A DNA stretch of 64,000 nt from Nocardioides sp. (GTDB lineage: Bacteria; Actinomycetota; Actinomycetes; Propionibacteriales; Nocardioidaceae), in assembly GCF_030150155.1 (NCBI RefSeq), contig NZ_JASLGR010000058.1:1-64000 (forward strand). Reading direction: 5' to 3'. The position numbers and the translations under genes are program-made. The notes under the pieces were generated by a model. It was not told where the DNA came from. It saw nothing but the letters and a program-made list of their open reading frames with translations, and made no database searches. Positions 1 to 9,743 of the stretch are shown here, in pieces (position 1 is the first letter of the stretch; each line of letters starts with the position of its first letter).

Positions 1-1493
<1,493 letters not shown>

Positions 1494-1538
1494 CGCGACA
1501 CGCGCCGTGTGGTGCGTGTGACTGGTGGGACGATGAAA

Positions 1539-1553
1539 TAGGTTGGACCTATG
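1539..1553 (+). promoter_or_regulatory. Leaderless promoter of ftsK
   Basis: A -10 element TAGGTT (1539-1544) is followed by six bases and then the ATG at 1551. No Shine-Dalgarno sequence precedes the ATG. Transcription would start at or next to the A of the ATG, giving a leaderless mRNA. The same geometry recurs at many genes in this window. Confidence 0.6.
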
Positions 1554-4169
1554 GCGACCCGTACGTCTTCCCCGACGGGTTCGCGAAGCACGGCCAAAAA
1601 GCCCGCGTCCTCGCGTCCTCGTAGTCAGGCCACCCAGAAACGCCCCGCGCCCAAGCAGGCCGCGGCGAAGCGCCCTGCCCCGCGGGCGGTGCGCACCGGG
1701 CGTGGACCCGTCGCCACCGTCTTCGTCGCGCTGGCCCGCGCGGTCGCCGCGATCTGGCTCGGCATCGCGCACGGCATCGGTGCCGTCGCGCGCTCGGTCG
1801 GCACCACCGCCCGTGACCTCGAGCCCGAGCACCGCCGCGACGGCCTCGGCCTGACCATCCTCGGGGTCGCCCTGGTCGTGGCCGCCTCGGTCTGGTTCGG
1901 CTTCGAGGGCGGGTTCCTCGGCTTCGTCAGGACCGTCGTCACCGGCTGCGTCGGCAAGGTCGGCTGGCTGGTCCCGCTGGCGCTGGTCTACACCTCGGCG
2001 CGGATCATGCGCGACCCCGTCGGCGTCGGTCCTGCGGGCCGTCAGGTCGTCGGCTGGTCGGCGCTCGGCCTCGGCGTGCTCGGCATCGTGCACATCGCCA
2101 ACGGCAACCCGCAGCCCGAGAACGGCAACGCCGCCGCGCTGCAGGACGCCGGTGGCGCGATCGGCTACGTGGTCTCCGCGCTCCTGCTGGACCTGCTGCG
2201 GACGGCGTACGTCGTCGTCCCGCTGCTCCTCCTGGTCTCCTTCTTCGGCATCCTGGTGATCACGGCCACCCCGGTCTACGAGGTGCCCACCAAGCTGGCC
2301 GCCCTGCGCGACCGCATCCTCGGCCCGCGGGAGTACGTCGGCGACGACACCGAGCTGCACCCCGCGATCGACGACTCCTTCATCGACCCCGAGATGGGTC
2401 CCGACGCCTACGAGACGCCGATCGAGGAGATCGAGAAGCCCAAGCGGCGTCGCAAGAAGGACTCCAAGCTCACCATCGACGAGCTCTTCGCCGAGGATCC
2501 GTTCGAGGGCGACGACGCCTCCGGTGTCGGCACGCTGGCGCCGGTCGCGGCCGTCGCCCCGGTCGACGAGATCCCGCCGGCCCTGCGCCACGACGAGGCC
2601 TTCATCGACCCCGACCCGACCGTCAAGCGCCGCCGGACCGAGCTGGCCCCGCCGCCGATCACCGGTGCCCCGCTGCGCTCGGAGCAGCTGCCGCTGTCCG
2701 GCGACGTCGTGTACCACCTCCCGTCCGACGACGTTCTGAAGGAGGGCACGGTCGCCAAGCAGCGGTCGAAGGCCTCCGACGACATCGTGGTCCGGCTGCA
2801 GACGGTGATGAACGACTTCAACATCGACGCCGAGGTGACCGGCTACACCCGTGGGCCGACGGTCACCCGTTACGAGGTCGAGCTCGGCCAGGGCGTCAAG
2901 GTCGAGAAGATCCTCGGCGTCCAGAAGAACATCGCCTACGCCGTGGCCAGCGAGGACGTCCGGATCCTGTCCCCGATCCCCGGCAAGTCGGCGGTCGGCG
3001 TCGAGATCCCGAACACCGACAAGGAGATCGTCACCCTCGGTGACGTGCTCCGCTCGCCGGCGGCGCGCAACGCCACCCACCCGATGGTCTGCGGTCTTGG
3101 CAAGGACGTCGAGGGCGGCTTCGTGGTCGCCAACCTGGCGAAGATGCCCCACCTCCTGGTCGCCGGTGCCACCGGTGCCGGTAAGTCCTCGTTCGTGAAC
3201 TCGATGATCACCTCGATCCTGATGCGGGCCACGCCCGATGAGGTCCGGATGGTCATGGTCGACCCCAAGCGCGTCGAGTTGACGGCGTACGAGGGCATTC
3301 CGCACCTGATCACCCCGATCATCACCAACCCCAAGAAGGCCGCCGAGGCCCTGCAGTGGGTCGTGCGCGAGATGGACCAGCGCTACGACGACCTGGCCAA
3401 CTTCGGGTTCAAGCACATCGACGACTTCAACAAGGCCGTGCGTGCCGGCAAGGTCGAGGTACCGCTGGGAAGCGAGCGCAAGCTCGAGCCGTACCCCTAC
3501 CTGCTGGTCATCGTCGACGAGCTCGCCGACCTGATGATGGTCGCCCCGCGCGACGTCGAGGACTCGGTCGTCCGGATCACCCAGCTCGCCCGTGCGGCCG
3601 GCATCCACCTGGTGCTCGCCACCCAGCGGCCCTCCGTCGACGTCGTCACCGGTCTGATCAAGGCCAACGTGCCGTCGCGACTGGCGTTCGCCACGTCCAG
3701 CCTCGCCGACTCCCGGGTCATCCTCGACCAGCCGGGTGCGGAGAAGCTGGTCGGTCAGGGTGACGCGCTCTTCCTGCCGATGGGCTCCTCCAAGCCGATC
3801 CGCGTGCAGGGCTCCTGGGTCTCCGAGGCCGAGATCAAGACCGTGGTCAACGCCTGCAAGGAGCAGCTCCAGCCGACCTACCGCGAGGACGTCACGGCGC
3901 CCGCCGGTGGGAAGAAGGAGCTCGACGACGACATCGGCGACGACCTCGAGCTGGTCGTCCAGGCGATCGAGCTGGTCGTCTCGACCCAGTTCGGCTCCAC
4001 CTCGATGCTGCAGCGCAAGCTGCGGGTCGGCTTCGCGAAGGCCGGCCGACTGATGGACATCATGGAGTCCCGTGGGGTCGTCGGCCCCTCGGAAGGCTCC
4101 AAGGCACGTGACGTGCTGGTCAAGCCCGACGAACTCGACGCAGTTCTCTTCACGATTCAGGGGGAGTGA
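1551..4169 (+). CDS. ftsK: DNA translocase FtsK
   Basis: Septum-anchored hexameric ATPase that pumps chromosomal DNA during division. 872 residues. A basic Ser/Ala/Pro-rich N-terminus is followed by membrane segments (about residues 100-240), a charged linker, the FtsK alpha/beta motor with Walker A GATGAGKSS (about 539-547) and Walker B VIVDELADLM (about 652), and the C-terminal gamma winged helix (about 795-870) that reads KOPS-like sequences. The ATG at 1551 fits the leaderless promoter. The stop overlaps the next gene's start (TGATG), suggesting translational coupling. Length and domain order are normal for actinobacterial FtsK. Confidence 0.97.
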   Translation: MATRTSSPTGSRSTAKKPASSRPRSQATQKRPAPKQAAAKRPAPRAVRTGRGPVATVFVALARAVAAIWLGIAHGIGAVARSVGTTARDLEPEHRRDGLGLTILGVALVVAASVWFGFEGGFLGFVRTVVTGCVGKVGWLVPLALVYTSARIMRDPVGVGPAGRQVVGWSALGLGVLGIVHIANGNPQPENGNAAALQDAGGAIGYVVSALLLDLLRTAYVVVPLLLLVSFFGILVITATPVYEVPTKLAALRDRILGPREYVGDDTELHPAIDDSFIDPEMGPDAYETPIEEIEKPKRRRKKDSKLTIDELFAEDPFEGDDASGVGTLAPVAAVAPVDEIPPALRHDEAFIDPDPTVKRRRTELAPPPITGAPLRSEQLPLSGDVVYHLPSDDVLKEGTVAKQRSKASDDIVVRLQTVMNDFNIDAEVTGYTRGPTVTRYEVELGQGVKVEKILGVQKNIAYAVASEDVRILSPIPGKSAVGVEIPNTDKEIVTLGDVLRSPAARNATHPMVCGLGKDVEGGFVVANLAKMPHLLVAGATGAGKSSFVNSMITSILMRATPDEVRMVMVDPKRVELTAYEGIPHLITPIITNPKKAAEALQWVVREMDQRYDDLANFGFKHIDDFNKAVRAGKVEVPLGSERKLEPYPYLLVIVDELADLMMVAPRDVEDSVVRITQLARAAGIHLVLATQRPSVDVVTGLIKANVPSRLAFATSSLADSRVILDQPGAEKLVGQGDALFLPMGSSKPIRVQGSWVSEAEIKTVVNACKEQLQPTYREDVTAPAGGKKELDDDIGDDLELVVQAIELVVSTQFGSTSMLQRKLRVGFAKAGRLMDIMESRGVVGPSEGSKARDVLVKPDELDAVLFTIQGE

Positions 4170-5545
4170 TGGAGCAGATCGACATCACCCGGAACGGTCG
4201 CCTCAGTGCGGCCATCGCTGTGATCGCCGCGGCTCTGGCCGTCGCGTTCCTGGTCCGCTCCGGCGGTGCCACCGACCTCGTCATCGGGCTGATCCTGCTC
4301 GTCATCGCCGCCGCCCAGGGCTACACCGCCTGGGACGCCCGGCTGCCGCTGCTGATCGCAGACGCCCAGGGCATCCGGCTGCGGCTGGGCCGCACCTGGG
4401 CCGGCCTGCCGTGGGAGGGGCTCGACGAGGTCGAGCACCTGCCCCGCTCGGGCTGGCTGCGCGACGGCAAGCTCGTCCTGCTGCCGCGCGACGAGGAGCA
4501 GGTGCTGGCCTCGCTGGCACCGGCCGCCCGACGCCAGACCGTGCTGACCGAGAAGCTGTACGGCGCTCCGCTGGTCCTCCCACTCGGCATCACCACCCGG
4601 GTGCGGGGCGTGGTGGGCTCGCTCTCCTCGCAGCTGGCCGACCTGTCCCGGGGCGCGACCTCGATCGTGGAGATCGACCCCGATGCGGTGGACGGCACCG
4701 TCCAGAGCGTCAGCGAGCCGGTCACCGAGGCTGTTGCGGCGACTGTTGCAGCGCCGGTTGCTGCGCCGGTGGTCGAGCCGGTCGCGGTGCAGGTTGCCGA
4801 GGCGGTCGCCGAGCGCGTCACCGACCCCGTGGTCGGCCCGGTCATCACCGCCGCCCGAAGTAACGTCGGCCTCTCCGTCGAGCAGCTCTCCGAGCGCACC
4901 CGGATCCGCCCGCACATCATCAGCGCGATCGAGGGTGACGACTTCTCCGTGTGTGGCGGCGACTTCTACGCCCGGGGACACCTCCGCACCCTGGCCCGCG
5001 TGCTCGGCCTGGACGGCGCCTCGCTGGTCGGGCAGTACGACGAGCTCTACGCCGACGGCCCGGGTGCCCGGGTCTTCGAGCCCGAGCTCGCCGGCCTGAC
5101 CGGCACCACCGGCGGCGCGCTGCGTACCACCAAGTCCGGTCCGAACTGGTCGGTGCTGGTCGCGGCCGTGATGTCGGTCGTGCTGCTGTGGTCGGTGGCC
5201 CGTCTCGTCTTCGACGGTGCGACCCCCGCCCCGACGCCGTCCATCGGCCTGTCCAGCGGCTCCTCGGGCACCACCAACCCGTACGGCAAGACCGCCGATG
5301 CCGTGCCGGTCGTGGTGACCGCGGCCAGCGGTGGCGCCGAGGTCGTCGTGCGTGGCGCCGGCGGCTCCGTGGTGTTCAGTGGAAGCCTCGCCTTCGGCCA
5401 GTCCAAGACGCTCAAGGCGTCCCCGCCGATCCGTGTCCAGTCCAGCGACGGATCGGTCACCGTCTCGGTCAACGGGGGCAAGGCCAGTGCTGTCGGCGAA
5501 ACGGGAGTTGCGGGCCAGCGGATCTACGCTGGGACCCATGAGTGA
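4169..5545 (+). CDS. RodZ-like membrane protein with HTH and DUF4115 domains and a long N-terminal extension
   Basis: 458 residues. Two membrane segments lie at about residues 12-50, then a PH-like region to about 165. A low-complexity stretch rich in Val-Pro/Ala (about 175-228) leads to a helix-turn-helix (about 230-290, containing TRIRPHIISAIEGDD) and a single membrane helix (about 326-348). The C-terminal beta domain resembles DUF4115. HTH, membrane helix and DUF4115 in that order is the RodZ architecture, a cell-shape or MreB-linked factor in rods; a role here in division or envelope assembly is inferred from the neighbour ftsK. The first 220 residues are not part of standard RodZ and look like a fused membrane protein. 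ATG 4169 overlaps the ftsK stop; GTG 4166 is an alternative. Confidence 0.75.
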   Translation: MEQIDITRNGRLSAAIAVIAAALAVAFLVRSGGATDLVIGLILLVIAAAQGYTAWDARLPLLIADAQGIRLRLGRTWAGLPWEGLDEVEHLPRSGWLRDGKLVLLPRDEEQVLASLAPAARRQTVLTEKLYGAPLVLPLGITTRVRGVVGSLSSQLADLSRGATSIVEIDPDAVDGTVQSVSEPVTEAVAATVAAPVAAPVVEPVAVQVAEAVAERVTDPVVGPVITAARSNVGLSVEQLSERTRIRPHIISAIEGDDFSVCGGDFYARGHLRTLARVLGLDGASLVGQYDELYADGPGARVFEPELAGLTGTTGGALRTTKSGPNWSVLVAAVMSVVLLWSVARLVFDGATPAPTPSIGLSSGSSGTTNPYGKTADAVPVVVTAASGGAEVVVRGAGGSVVFSGSLAFGQSKTLKASPPIRVQSSDGSVTVSVNGGKASAVGETGVAGQRIYAGTHE

Positions 5546-6944
5546 CGTCGTTGACCGTGATCTGACCGTCGCAATGGTCACCCTCGGGTGTACCAGGAAC
5601 GAAGTCGACTCCGAGGAACTCGCCGGCCGCCTTGCGGCCGGCGGTTTCACGTTGGTGGCCGACCCGGCCGAGGCGGACACGGTCGTGGTCAACACCTGTG
5701 GCTTCGTCGAGCAGGCCAAGAAGGACTCCGTGGACACCCTCCTGGAGGCCGCCGATCTCAAGGAGACCGGCAAGGCCCAGGCGGTGGTCGCCGTCGGCTG
5801 CATGGCCGAGCGTTACGGCAAGGACCTGGCCGAGTCGCTGCCCGAGGCCGACGCGGTGCTGGGCTTCGACGACTACCCCGACATCGCGGCCAAGCTGCGT
5901 GCGATCGTCAACGGCGAGGCGCACCACCCGCACACCCCGTCGGACCGTCGTCTGCTGCTGCCGATCAGCCCGGTCGACCGCGACGCCGCCGCCGTCTCCA
6001 CCCCCGGCTTCGACGACCTCCGGGTGCGGCTCGACGACGGTCCCTGGGCTCCGCTCAAGCTCGGCTCGGGCTGTGACCGGCGCTGCACCTTCTGCGCCAT
6101 CCCGACCTTCCGTGGCTCCTCGGTCTCACGGCGCCCCTCCGACGTGCTGCACGAGGCCCAGTGGCTCGCCGGTCAGGGCGTCAAGGAGGTCTTCCTGGTG
6201 AGCGAGAACTCGACGTCGTACGGCAAGGACCTCGGTGACCTCCGGCTGCTGGAGACGCTGCTGCCCGAGCTGGCCGCGGTCGAGGGCATCGAGCGGGTCC
6301 GGGTCTCCTACCTGCAGCCTGCCGAGACCCGTCCGGGGCTGATCTCGGCGATCGCCCAGACGCCGGGTGTGGTGCCCTACTTCGACCTGAGCTTCCAGCA
6401 CGCCTCCAACGCGGTGCTGCGTCGGATGAAGCGCTTCGGTGACCCCACCAGCTTCCTGTCGCTGCTGGCCGACGTGCGGGCGCTGGCCCCCGAGGCCGGC
6501 GTCCGCTCGAACTTCATCGTCGGCTTCCCGGGCGAGACCGAGGAGGACGTCGACATCCTGTGTCAGTTCCTGATCGACGCCCGTCTCGACTTCACCGGCA
6601 TCTTCGCCTACTCCGACGAGGACGGCACCGAGGCCGCCGCGTTCGACGAGGCGATCAAGCTGGACGAGGACGTCATCCGGGAGCGCTACGACCGCGTCCA
6701 GGCCCTCGTCGAGGAGCTCAACGCCCAGCGCGCCGAGGAGCGCGTGGGGGAGCGCGTGGAGGTCCTGATCGAGTCCCTGGAGGCCGACGGTGCCCACGGC
6801 CGGGCCGCCCACCAGGGTCCCGACGTCGACGGTACGACGCTGGTGCTCGGGATCGACGACTCCGCCGTCGCGATCGGCCAGATCGTGGTGGCCGAGGTGG
6901 TCGGCACCGAGGGCGTCGACCTGATCGCTAAGGTGCTTGCGTGA
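5538..6944 (+). CDS. rimO: Ribosomal protein S12 methylthiotransferase RimO
   Basis: Radical-SAM enzyme that methylthiolates an aspartate of ribosomal protein S12. 468 residues. The N-terminal UPF0004 domain has cluster cysteines in TLGCTRNEVD, NTCGFV and VGCMAER. The radical SAM cluster motif CDRRCTFC lies near residue 179, and a TRAM domain closes the protein. The ATG at 5538 sits inside the last codons of the previous gene (8-base overlap) and begins MSDVVDRDLTV. It ends by overlapping the pgsA start (GTGA), so rimO and pgsA are probably cotranscribed. Confidence 0.95.
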   Translation: MSDVVDRDLTVAMVTLGCTRNEVDSEELAGRLAAGGFTLVADPAEADTVVVNTCGFVEQAKKDSVDTLLEAADLKETGKAQAVVAVGCMAERYGKDLAESLPEADAVLGFDDYPDIAAKLRAIVNGEAHHPHTPSDRRLLLPISPVDRDAAAVSTPGFDDLRVRLDDGPWAPLKLGSGCDRRCTFCAIPTFRGSSVSRRPSDVLHEAQWLAGQGVKEVFLVSENSTSYGKDLGDLRLLETLLPELAAVEGIERVRVSYLQPAETRPGLISAIAQTPGVVPYFDLSFQHASNAVLRRMKRFGDPTSFLSLLADVRALAPEAGVRSNFIVGFPGETEEDVDILCQFLIDARLDFTGIFAYSDEDGTEAAAFDEAIKLDEDVIRERYDRVQALVEELNAQRAEERVGERVEVLIESLEADGAHGRAAHQGPDVDGTTLVLGIDDSAVAIGQIVVAEVVGTEGVDLIAKVLA

Positions 6945-7528
6945 AGCATGTCCCCAACGCCCTGACGCTGTTCCGCATCGTCATGGTGCCCTTCTTCGGC
7001 TGGGCCCTGCTGGCCCAGGACGGAGAGAACGCCTGGCTCCGCCTGCTCTCCTGGGTGCTCTTCGCGCTGGCGATGATCACCGACAAGATCGACGGCGACC
7101 TGGCGCGCAAGAACAACCTGGTCAGCAACTTCGGCAAGATCGCCGACCCGATCGCCGACAAGCTCCTCACCGGGATGGCCTTCGTCGGGCTCGCGATCCT
7201 GGGCGACATCTGGTGGTGGGTCACCATCGTGGTGCTGTGCCGCGAGTGGCTGATCACCGTCGTCCGCTTCGCGGTCGTGTCCAAGGTCGTGCTGGCAGCC
7301 GACACGCTCGGCAAGTGGAAGACCGCCGTCCAGGCGCTCGCGCTCGGTGGCCTGTGCCTGCCGCTGCGCGACCCCGACCTCTCCCAGCCCTGGCACGGTG
7401 CCGGCGAGGTGCTCTACTACTGCTTCCAGGCCGCCCTGGCCGTCGCGGTGGTGCTCACCCTGGTCTCGGGCTACCAGTTCTTCGCCGACCTGTGGCGCAA
7501 GCGCGGCTCGCTCCGGACGGCGCATTGA
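6941..7528 (+). CDS. pgsA: CDP-diacylglycerol--glycerol-3-phosphate 3-phosphatidyltransferase
   Basis: Integral membrane enzyme of the CDP-alcohol phosphotransferase family making phosphatidylglycerophosphate for anionic phospholipids. 195 residues. The family signature D-x2-D-G-x2-A-R-x8-G-x3-D-x3-D is intact and starts DKIDGDLAR near residue 47. Several membrane helices are visible. GTG start overlapping the rimO stop by 4 bases; cinA follows one base after its stop. The rimO-pgsA-cinA-clgR order is typical of actinobacteria. Related enzymes of the family (for example phosphatidylinositol-phosphate synthase) are less likely given this context. Confidence 0.9.
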   Translation: MKHVPNALTLFRIVMVPFFGWALLAQDGENAWLRLLSWVLFALAMITDKIDGDLARKNNLVSNFGKIADPIADKLLTGMAFVGLAILGDIWWWVTIVVLCREWLITVVRFAVVSKVVLAADTLGKWKTAVQALALGGLCLPLRDPDLSQPWHGAGEVLYYCFQAALAVAVVLTLVSGYQFFADLWRKRGSLRTAH

Positions 7529-7529
7529 G

Positions 7530-7997
7530 ATGGAGGCGGCGGCGCGTGCCGGAGAGCTCCTGCGAGCCCGTGGCCTGACATTGGCCACCGCCGAGTCACT
7601 CACCGGCGGCCAACTCGCCGCCACCTTCACCTCCGTGCCCGGAATCTCCGCCGTGTACGTCGGCGGCGCAGTGACCTACTGGACCGAGTTCAAGCAGTCG
7701 TTGCTCGGGGTCTCCGAGGAGATCGTCGATACGGTCGGCGTGGTCTCCGCGGCGTGTGCCGAGGCGATGGCCACCGGCGTGCGGGGCCTGGCGGGAGCGA
7801 CGTACGCGCTGAGCACGACCGGCGTCGCGGGGCCGGATCCGCAGGAGGGCAAGCCGGTCGGGACCGTCTTCGTCGGCATCGCCGGACCCGGTGGTGTGCG
7901 GGCCGTGCAGCTGGCGCTGTCGGGCACCCGGGCCGAGATTCAAGCTCAGACCTGTGCGGCGGCTGTCGATCTTCTGATCGACGCTCTCGGCGACTGA
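7530..7997 (+). CDS. CinA C-terminal-type nicotinamide-nucleotide amidohydrolase
   Basis: 155 residues matching the stand-alone CinA C-terminal domain, which deamidates nicotinamide mononucleotide in pyridine nucleotide recycling (PncC activity). Diagnostic segments are TAESLTGG near the N-terminus, the middle VYVGGAVTYWTEFK, and STTGVAGPDPQEGKPVGTVF. No N-terminal molybdopterin-binding-like domain is present, so this is the short form. The start is one base after the pgsA stop. Activity is inferred from family knowledge. Confidence 0.88.
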   Translation: MEAAARAGELLRARGLTLATAESLTGGQLAATFTSVPGISAVYVGGAVTYWTEFKQSLLGVSEEIVDTVGVVSAACAEAMATGVRGLAGATYALSTTGVAGPDPQEGKPVGTVFVGIAGPGGVRAVQLALSGTRAEIQAQTCAAAVDLLIDALGD

Positions 7998-8000
7998 GCG

Positions 8001-8028
8001 GGAATAACGGGGAGGGTCCCCGAGCGTT
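8001..8028 (+). promoter_or_regulatory. Candidate sigma-R/SigH-type promoter upstream of clgR
   Basis: GGAAT at 8001-8005 and CGTT at 8025-8028 are separated by 19 bases, matching the GGAAT-N18/19-CGTT consensus of thiol-stress ECF sigma factors. The clgR ATG lies 55 bases downstream. A TAGGTT element at 8045-8050 could be an additional housekeeping -10. A GC palindrome (GGGGA/TCCCC, about 8009-8021) sits in the spacer. In Streptomyces coelicolor sigma-R is known to drive clgR; the match here is visual only. Confidence 0.5.
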
Positions 8029-8082
8029 GTGTCAGTGTCTCGGGTAGGTTGGGCACACACGTCATGAAAGGGGTGCGCGCAG

Positions 8083-8349
8083 ATGGTCTTGTTCCGACGC
8101 ATGCTGGGTGACGTTCTCCGGGCCGCACGGATCCAGCGGGGGATGACCCTGCGGGAGCTCTCGGCCGATGCCCGGGTCTCGCTGGGCTACATCTCCGAGA
8201 TCGAGCGCGGTCAGAAGGAAGCCTCCTCCGAGCTCCTCGCCTCGCTCTGTGCCGCCCTGGACGTCCCGCTCTCGGTCGTCCTGCGCGAGGTCTCCGACGC
8301 CGTCGCGGTCGAGGAGACCGCCGCCGACGTCGTCGCCTCCGCCGCCTGA
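8083..8349 (+). CDS. clgR: ClgR-family Xre/Cro-type transcriptional regulator
   Basis: 88-residue helix-turn-helix activator; homologues control clp protease and lon genes by binding GTTCGC-N5-GCG-type sites. HTH residues about 9-65, with the recognition part reading VSLGYISEIERGQKEASSELL, hallmark of ClgR. The C-terminus ends in Ala-Ala (ASAA), which in ClgR proteins is a Clp degradation signal, so the factor may be turned over by its own targets. A GAAAGGGG Shine-Dalgarno sequence precedes ATG 8083. See the upstream sigma-R-like promoter and the ClgR box at 39064. Confidence 0.88.
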   Translation: MVLFRRMLGDVLRAARIQRGMTLRELSADARVSLGYISEIERGQKEASSELLASLCAALDVPLSVVLREVSDAVAVEETAADVVASAA

Positions 8350-8362
8350 GCCGGCGCTCGCG

Positions 8363-8557
8363 GTGCGCCACACCGAGTTCTGGGCCCGTCTCGACGAGGC
8401 CCTCGGATCGGGCTACAGCCATGTCTGGGCCGAGCAGTTCGTGATGGCCGATCTCGGCTCGCGGACCGCGCAGGAGGCCCTGGCGGCAGGGGTGCCTCCG
8501 AAGGAGGTCTGGGCCGCTGTCTGGAGTGCGTTGGGATTGCCCGCGACACTCCGGTGA
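8363..8557 (+). CDS. DUF3046 protein
   Basis: 64-residue protein (GTG start) of the small DUF3046 family, found in actinobacteria immediately upstream of recA. It begins VRHTEFWARLDEALG, contains a FVMADLGSRTAQEALAAG segment and ends GLPATLR. No catalytic motif is visible and the function is unknown. The 13-base gap after clgR suggests cotranscription with it. Confidence 0.85.
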   Translation: MRHTEFWARLDEALGSGYSHVWAEQFVMADLGSRTAQEALAAGVPPKEVWAAVWSALGLPATLR

Positions 8558-8568
8558 TCCTCCTTGGA

Positions 8569-8584
8569 TCGAACACGTGTTCGG
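8569..8584 (+). promoter_or_regulatory. LexA (SOS) box of recA
   Basis: The sequence contains CGAACACGTGTTCG, a perfect 14-base palindrome at 8570-8583, matching the actinobacterial LexA consensus TCGAAC-N4-GTTCGA. A TACTCT element at about 8586-8591 is a plausible recA -10, so LexA bound here would block RNA polymerase. Confidence 0.9.
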
Positions 8585-8687
8585 ACTACTCTGCTTTTGT
8601 CCGTGGTCGCGTCTAGCGTCCTTCCTGATGGCAACGAAGAAGCAGATGGCGAAGACGAACAAGACCCCCAAGGGAGCAGTGAGCAGC

Positions 8688-9743
8688 ATGGCTGGTGGAG
8701 ACCGCGACAAGGCCCTTGACGCCGCACTCGCGAACATTGAGAAGCAGTTTGGCAAGGGCTCGGTGATGCGTCTGGGTGACGACAACCGCGCTCCGCTGGA
8801 AGTCATCCCGACCGGCTCGATCGCGCTCGACGTGGCGCTCGGCATCGGCGGGCTCCCGCGCGGCCGTGTGGTCGAGGTCTACGGCCCCGAGTCCTCGGGT
8901 AAGACGACGGTCGCCCTGCACGCCGTGGCCAGCGCCCAGCGCGCAGGCGGCGTGGTCGCCTTCATCGACGCCGAGCACGCGCTCGACCCGGAGTATGCCA
9001 AGGCCCTCGGTGTCGACACCGACGCCCTGCTGGTCTCCCAGCCCGACTCCGGTGAGCAGGCGCTCGAGATCGCCGACATGCTGATCCGCTCGGGCGCGCT
9101 GTCCCTGATCGTGATCGACTCCGTGGCCGCGCTCGTGCCCCGGGCCGAGATCGAGGGCGAGATGGGTGACTCCCACGTGGGTCTCCAGGCCCGCCTGATG
9201 AGCCAGGCGCTGCGGAAGATGACCGGTGCGCTGAACAACTCCGGCACCACCGCGATCTTCATCAACCAGCTGCGCGAGAAGATCGGCGTGATGTTCGGCT
9301 CGCCCGAGACCACCACCGGTGGTCGGGCCCTGAAGTTCTACTCCTCGGTCCGTCTCGACGTGCGCCGGATCGAGTCGCTCAAGGACGGCACCGACGTGGT
9401 CGGCAACCGCACCCGCGTCAAGGTCGTGAAGAACAAGGTCGCGCCGCCGTTCAAGCAGGCCGAGTTCGACATCATGTACGGCAAGGGCATCTCGCGTGAG
9501 GGCTCCCTGATCGACGTCGGCGTCGAGGCCGGCCTGATCCGCAAGGCCGGCGCCTGGTTCACCTATGAGGGTGACCAGCTCGGCCAGGGCAAGGAGAACG
9601 CCCGCACCTTCCTCCGGGACAACCCCGACCTCGCCAACGAGATCGAGCGCAAGATCCTGGAGAAGCTGGGCGTCACCGAGGTCGACGTCCCCGACGACCT
9701 CTCCGAGCTGTCGGATGAGCCGATCGGTGTCGATGACTTCTGA
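8688..9743 (+). CDS. recA: Recombinase RecA
   Basis: ATP-dependent strand-exchange protein and LexA co-protease of the SOS response. 351 residues from ATG 8688 (MAGGDRDKALDAALANIEK). Walker A GPESSGKTT at about residues 65-73, Walker B LIVIDSVAAL, and the DNA-binding loop regions around GLQARLMSQALRK and the NQLREKIGVMFG segment are intact. A GGGAG lies 11 bases upstream. In-frame starts at 8628 (ATG) and 8679 (GTG) would add a basic N-terminal tail absent from usual RecA. Directly downstream of the LexA box and overlapping recX. Confidence 0.98.
   Translation: MAGGDRDKALDAALANIEKQFGKGSVMRLGDDNRAPLEVIPTGSIALDVALGIGGLPRGRVVEVYGPESSGKTTVALHAVASAQRAGGVVAFIDAEHALDPEYAKALGVDTDALLVSQPDSGEQALEIADMLIRSGALSLIVIDSVAALVPRAEIEGEMGDSHVGLQARLMSQALRKMTGALNNSGTTAIFINQLREKIGVMFGSPETTTGGRALKFYSSVRLDVRRIESLKDGTDVVGNRTRVKVVKNKVAPPFKQAEFDIMYGKGISREGSLIDVGVEAGLIRKAGAWFTYEGDQLGQGKENARTFLRDNPDLANEIERKILEKLGVTEVDVPDDLSELSDEPIGVDDF

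Noticed and set aside
8628..8687. Upstream ATG (8628) as recA start
   Set aside because: It would add a Lys-rich tail unlike RecA proteins; the product from 8688 begins at the usual RecA N-terminus.
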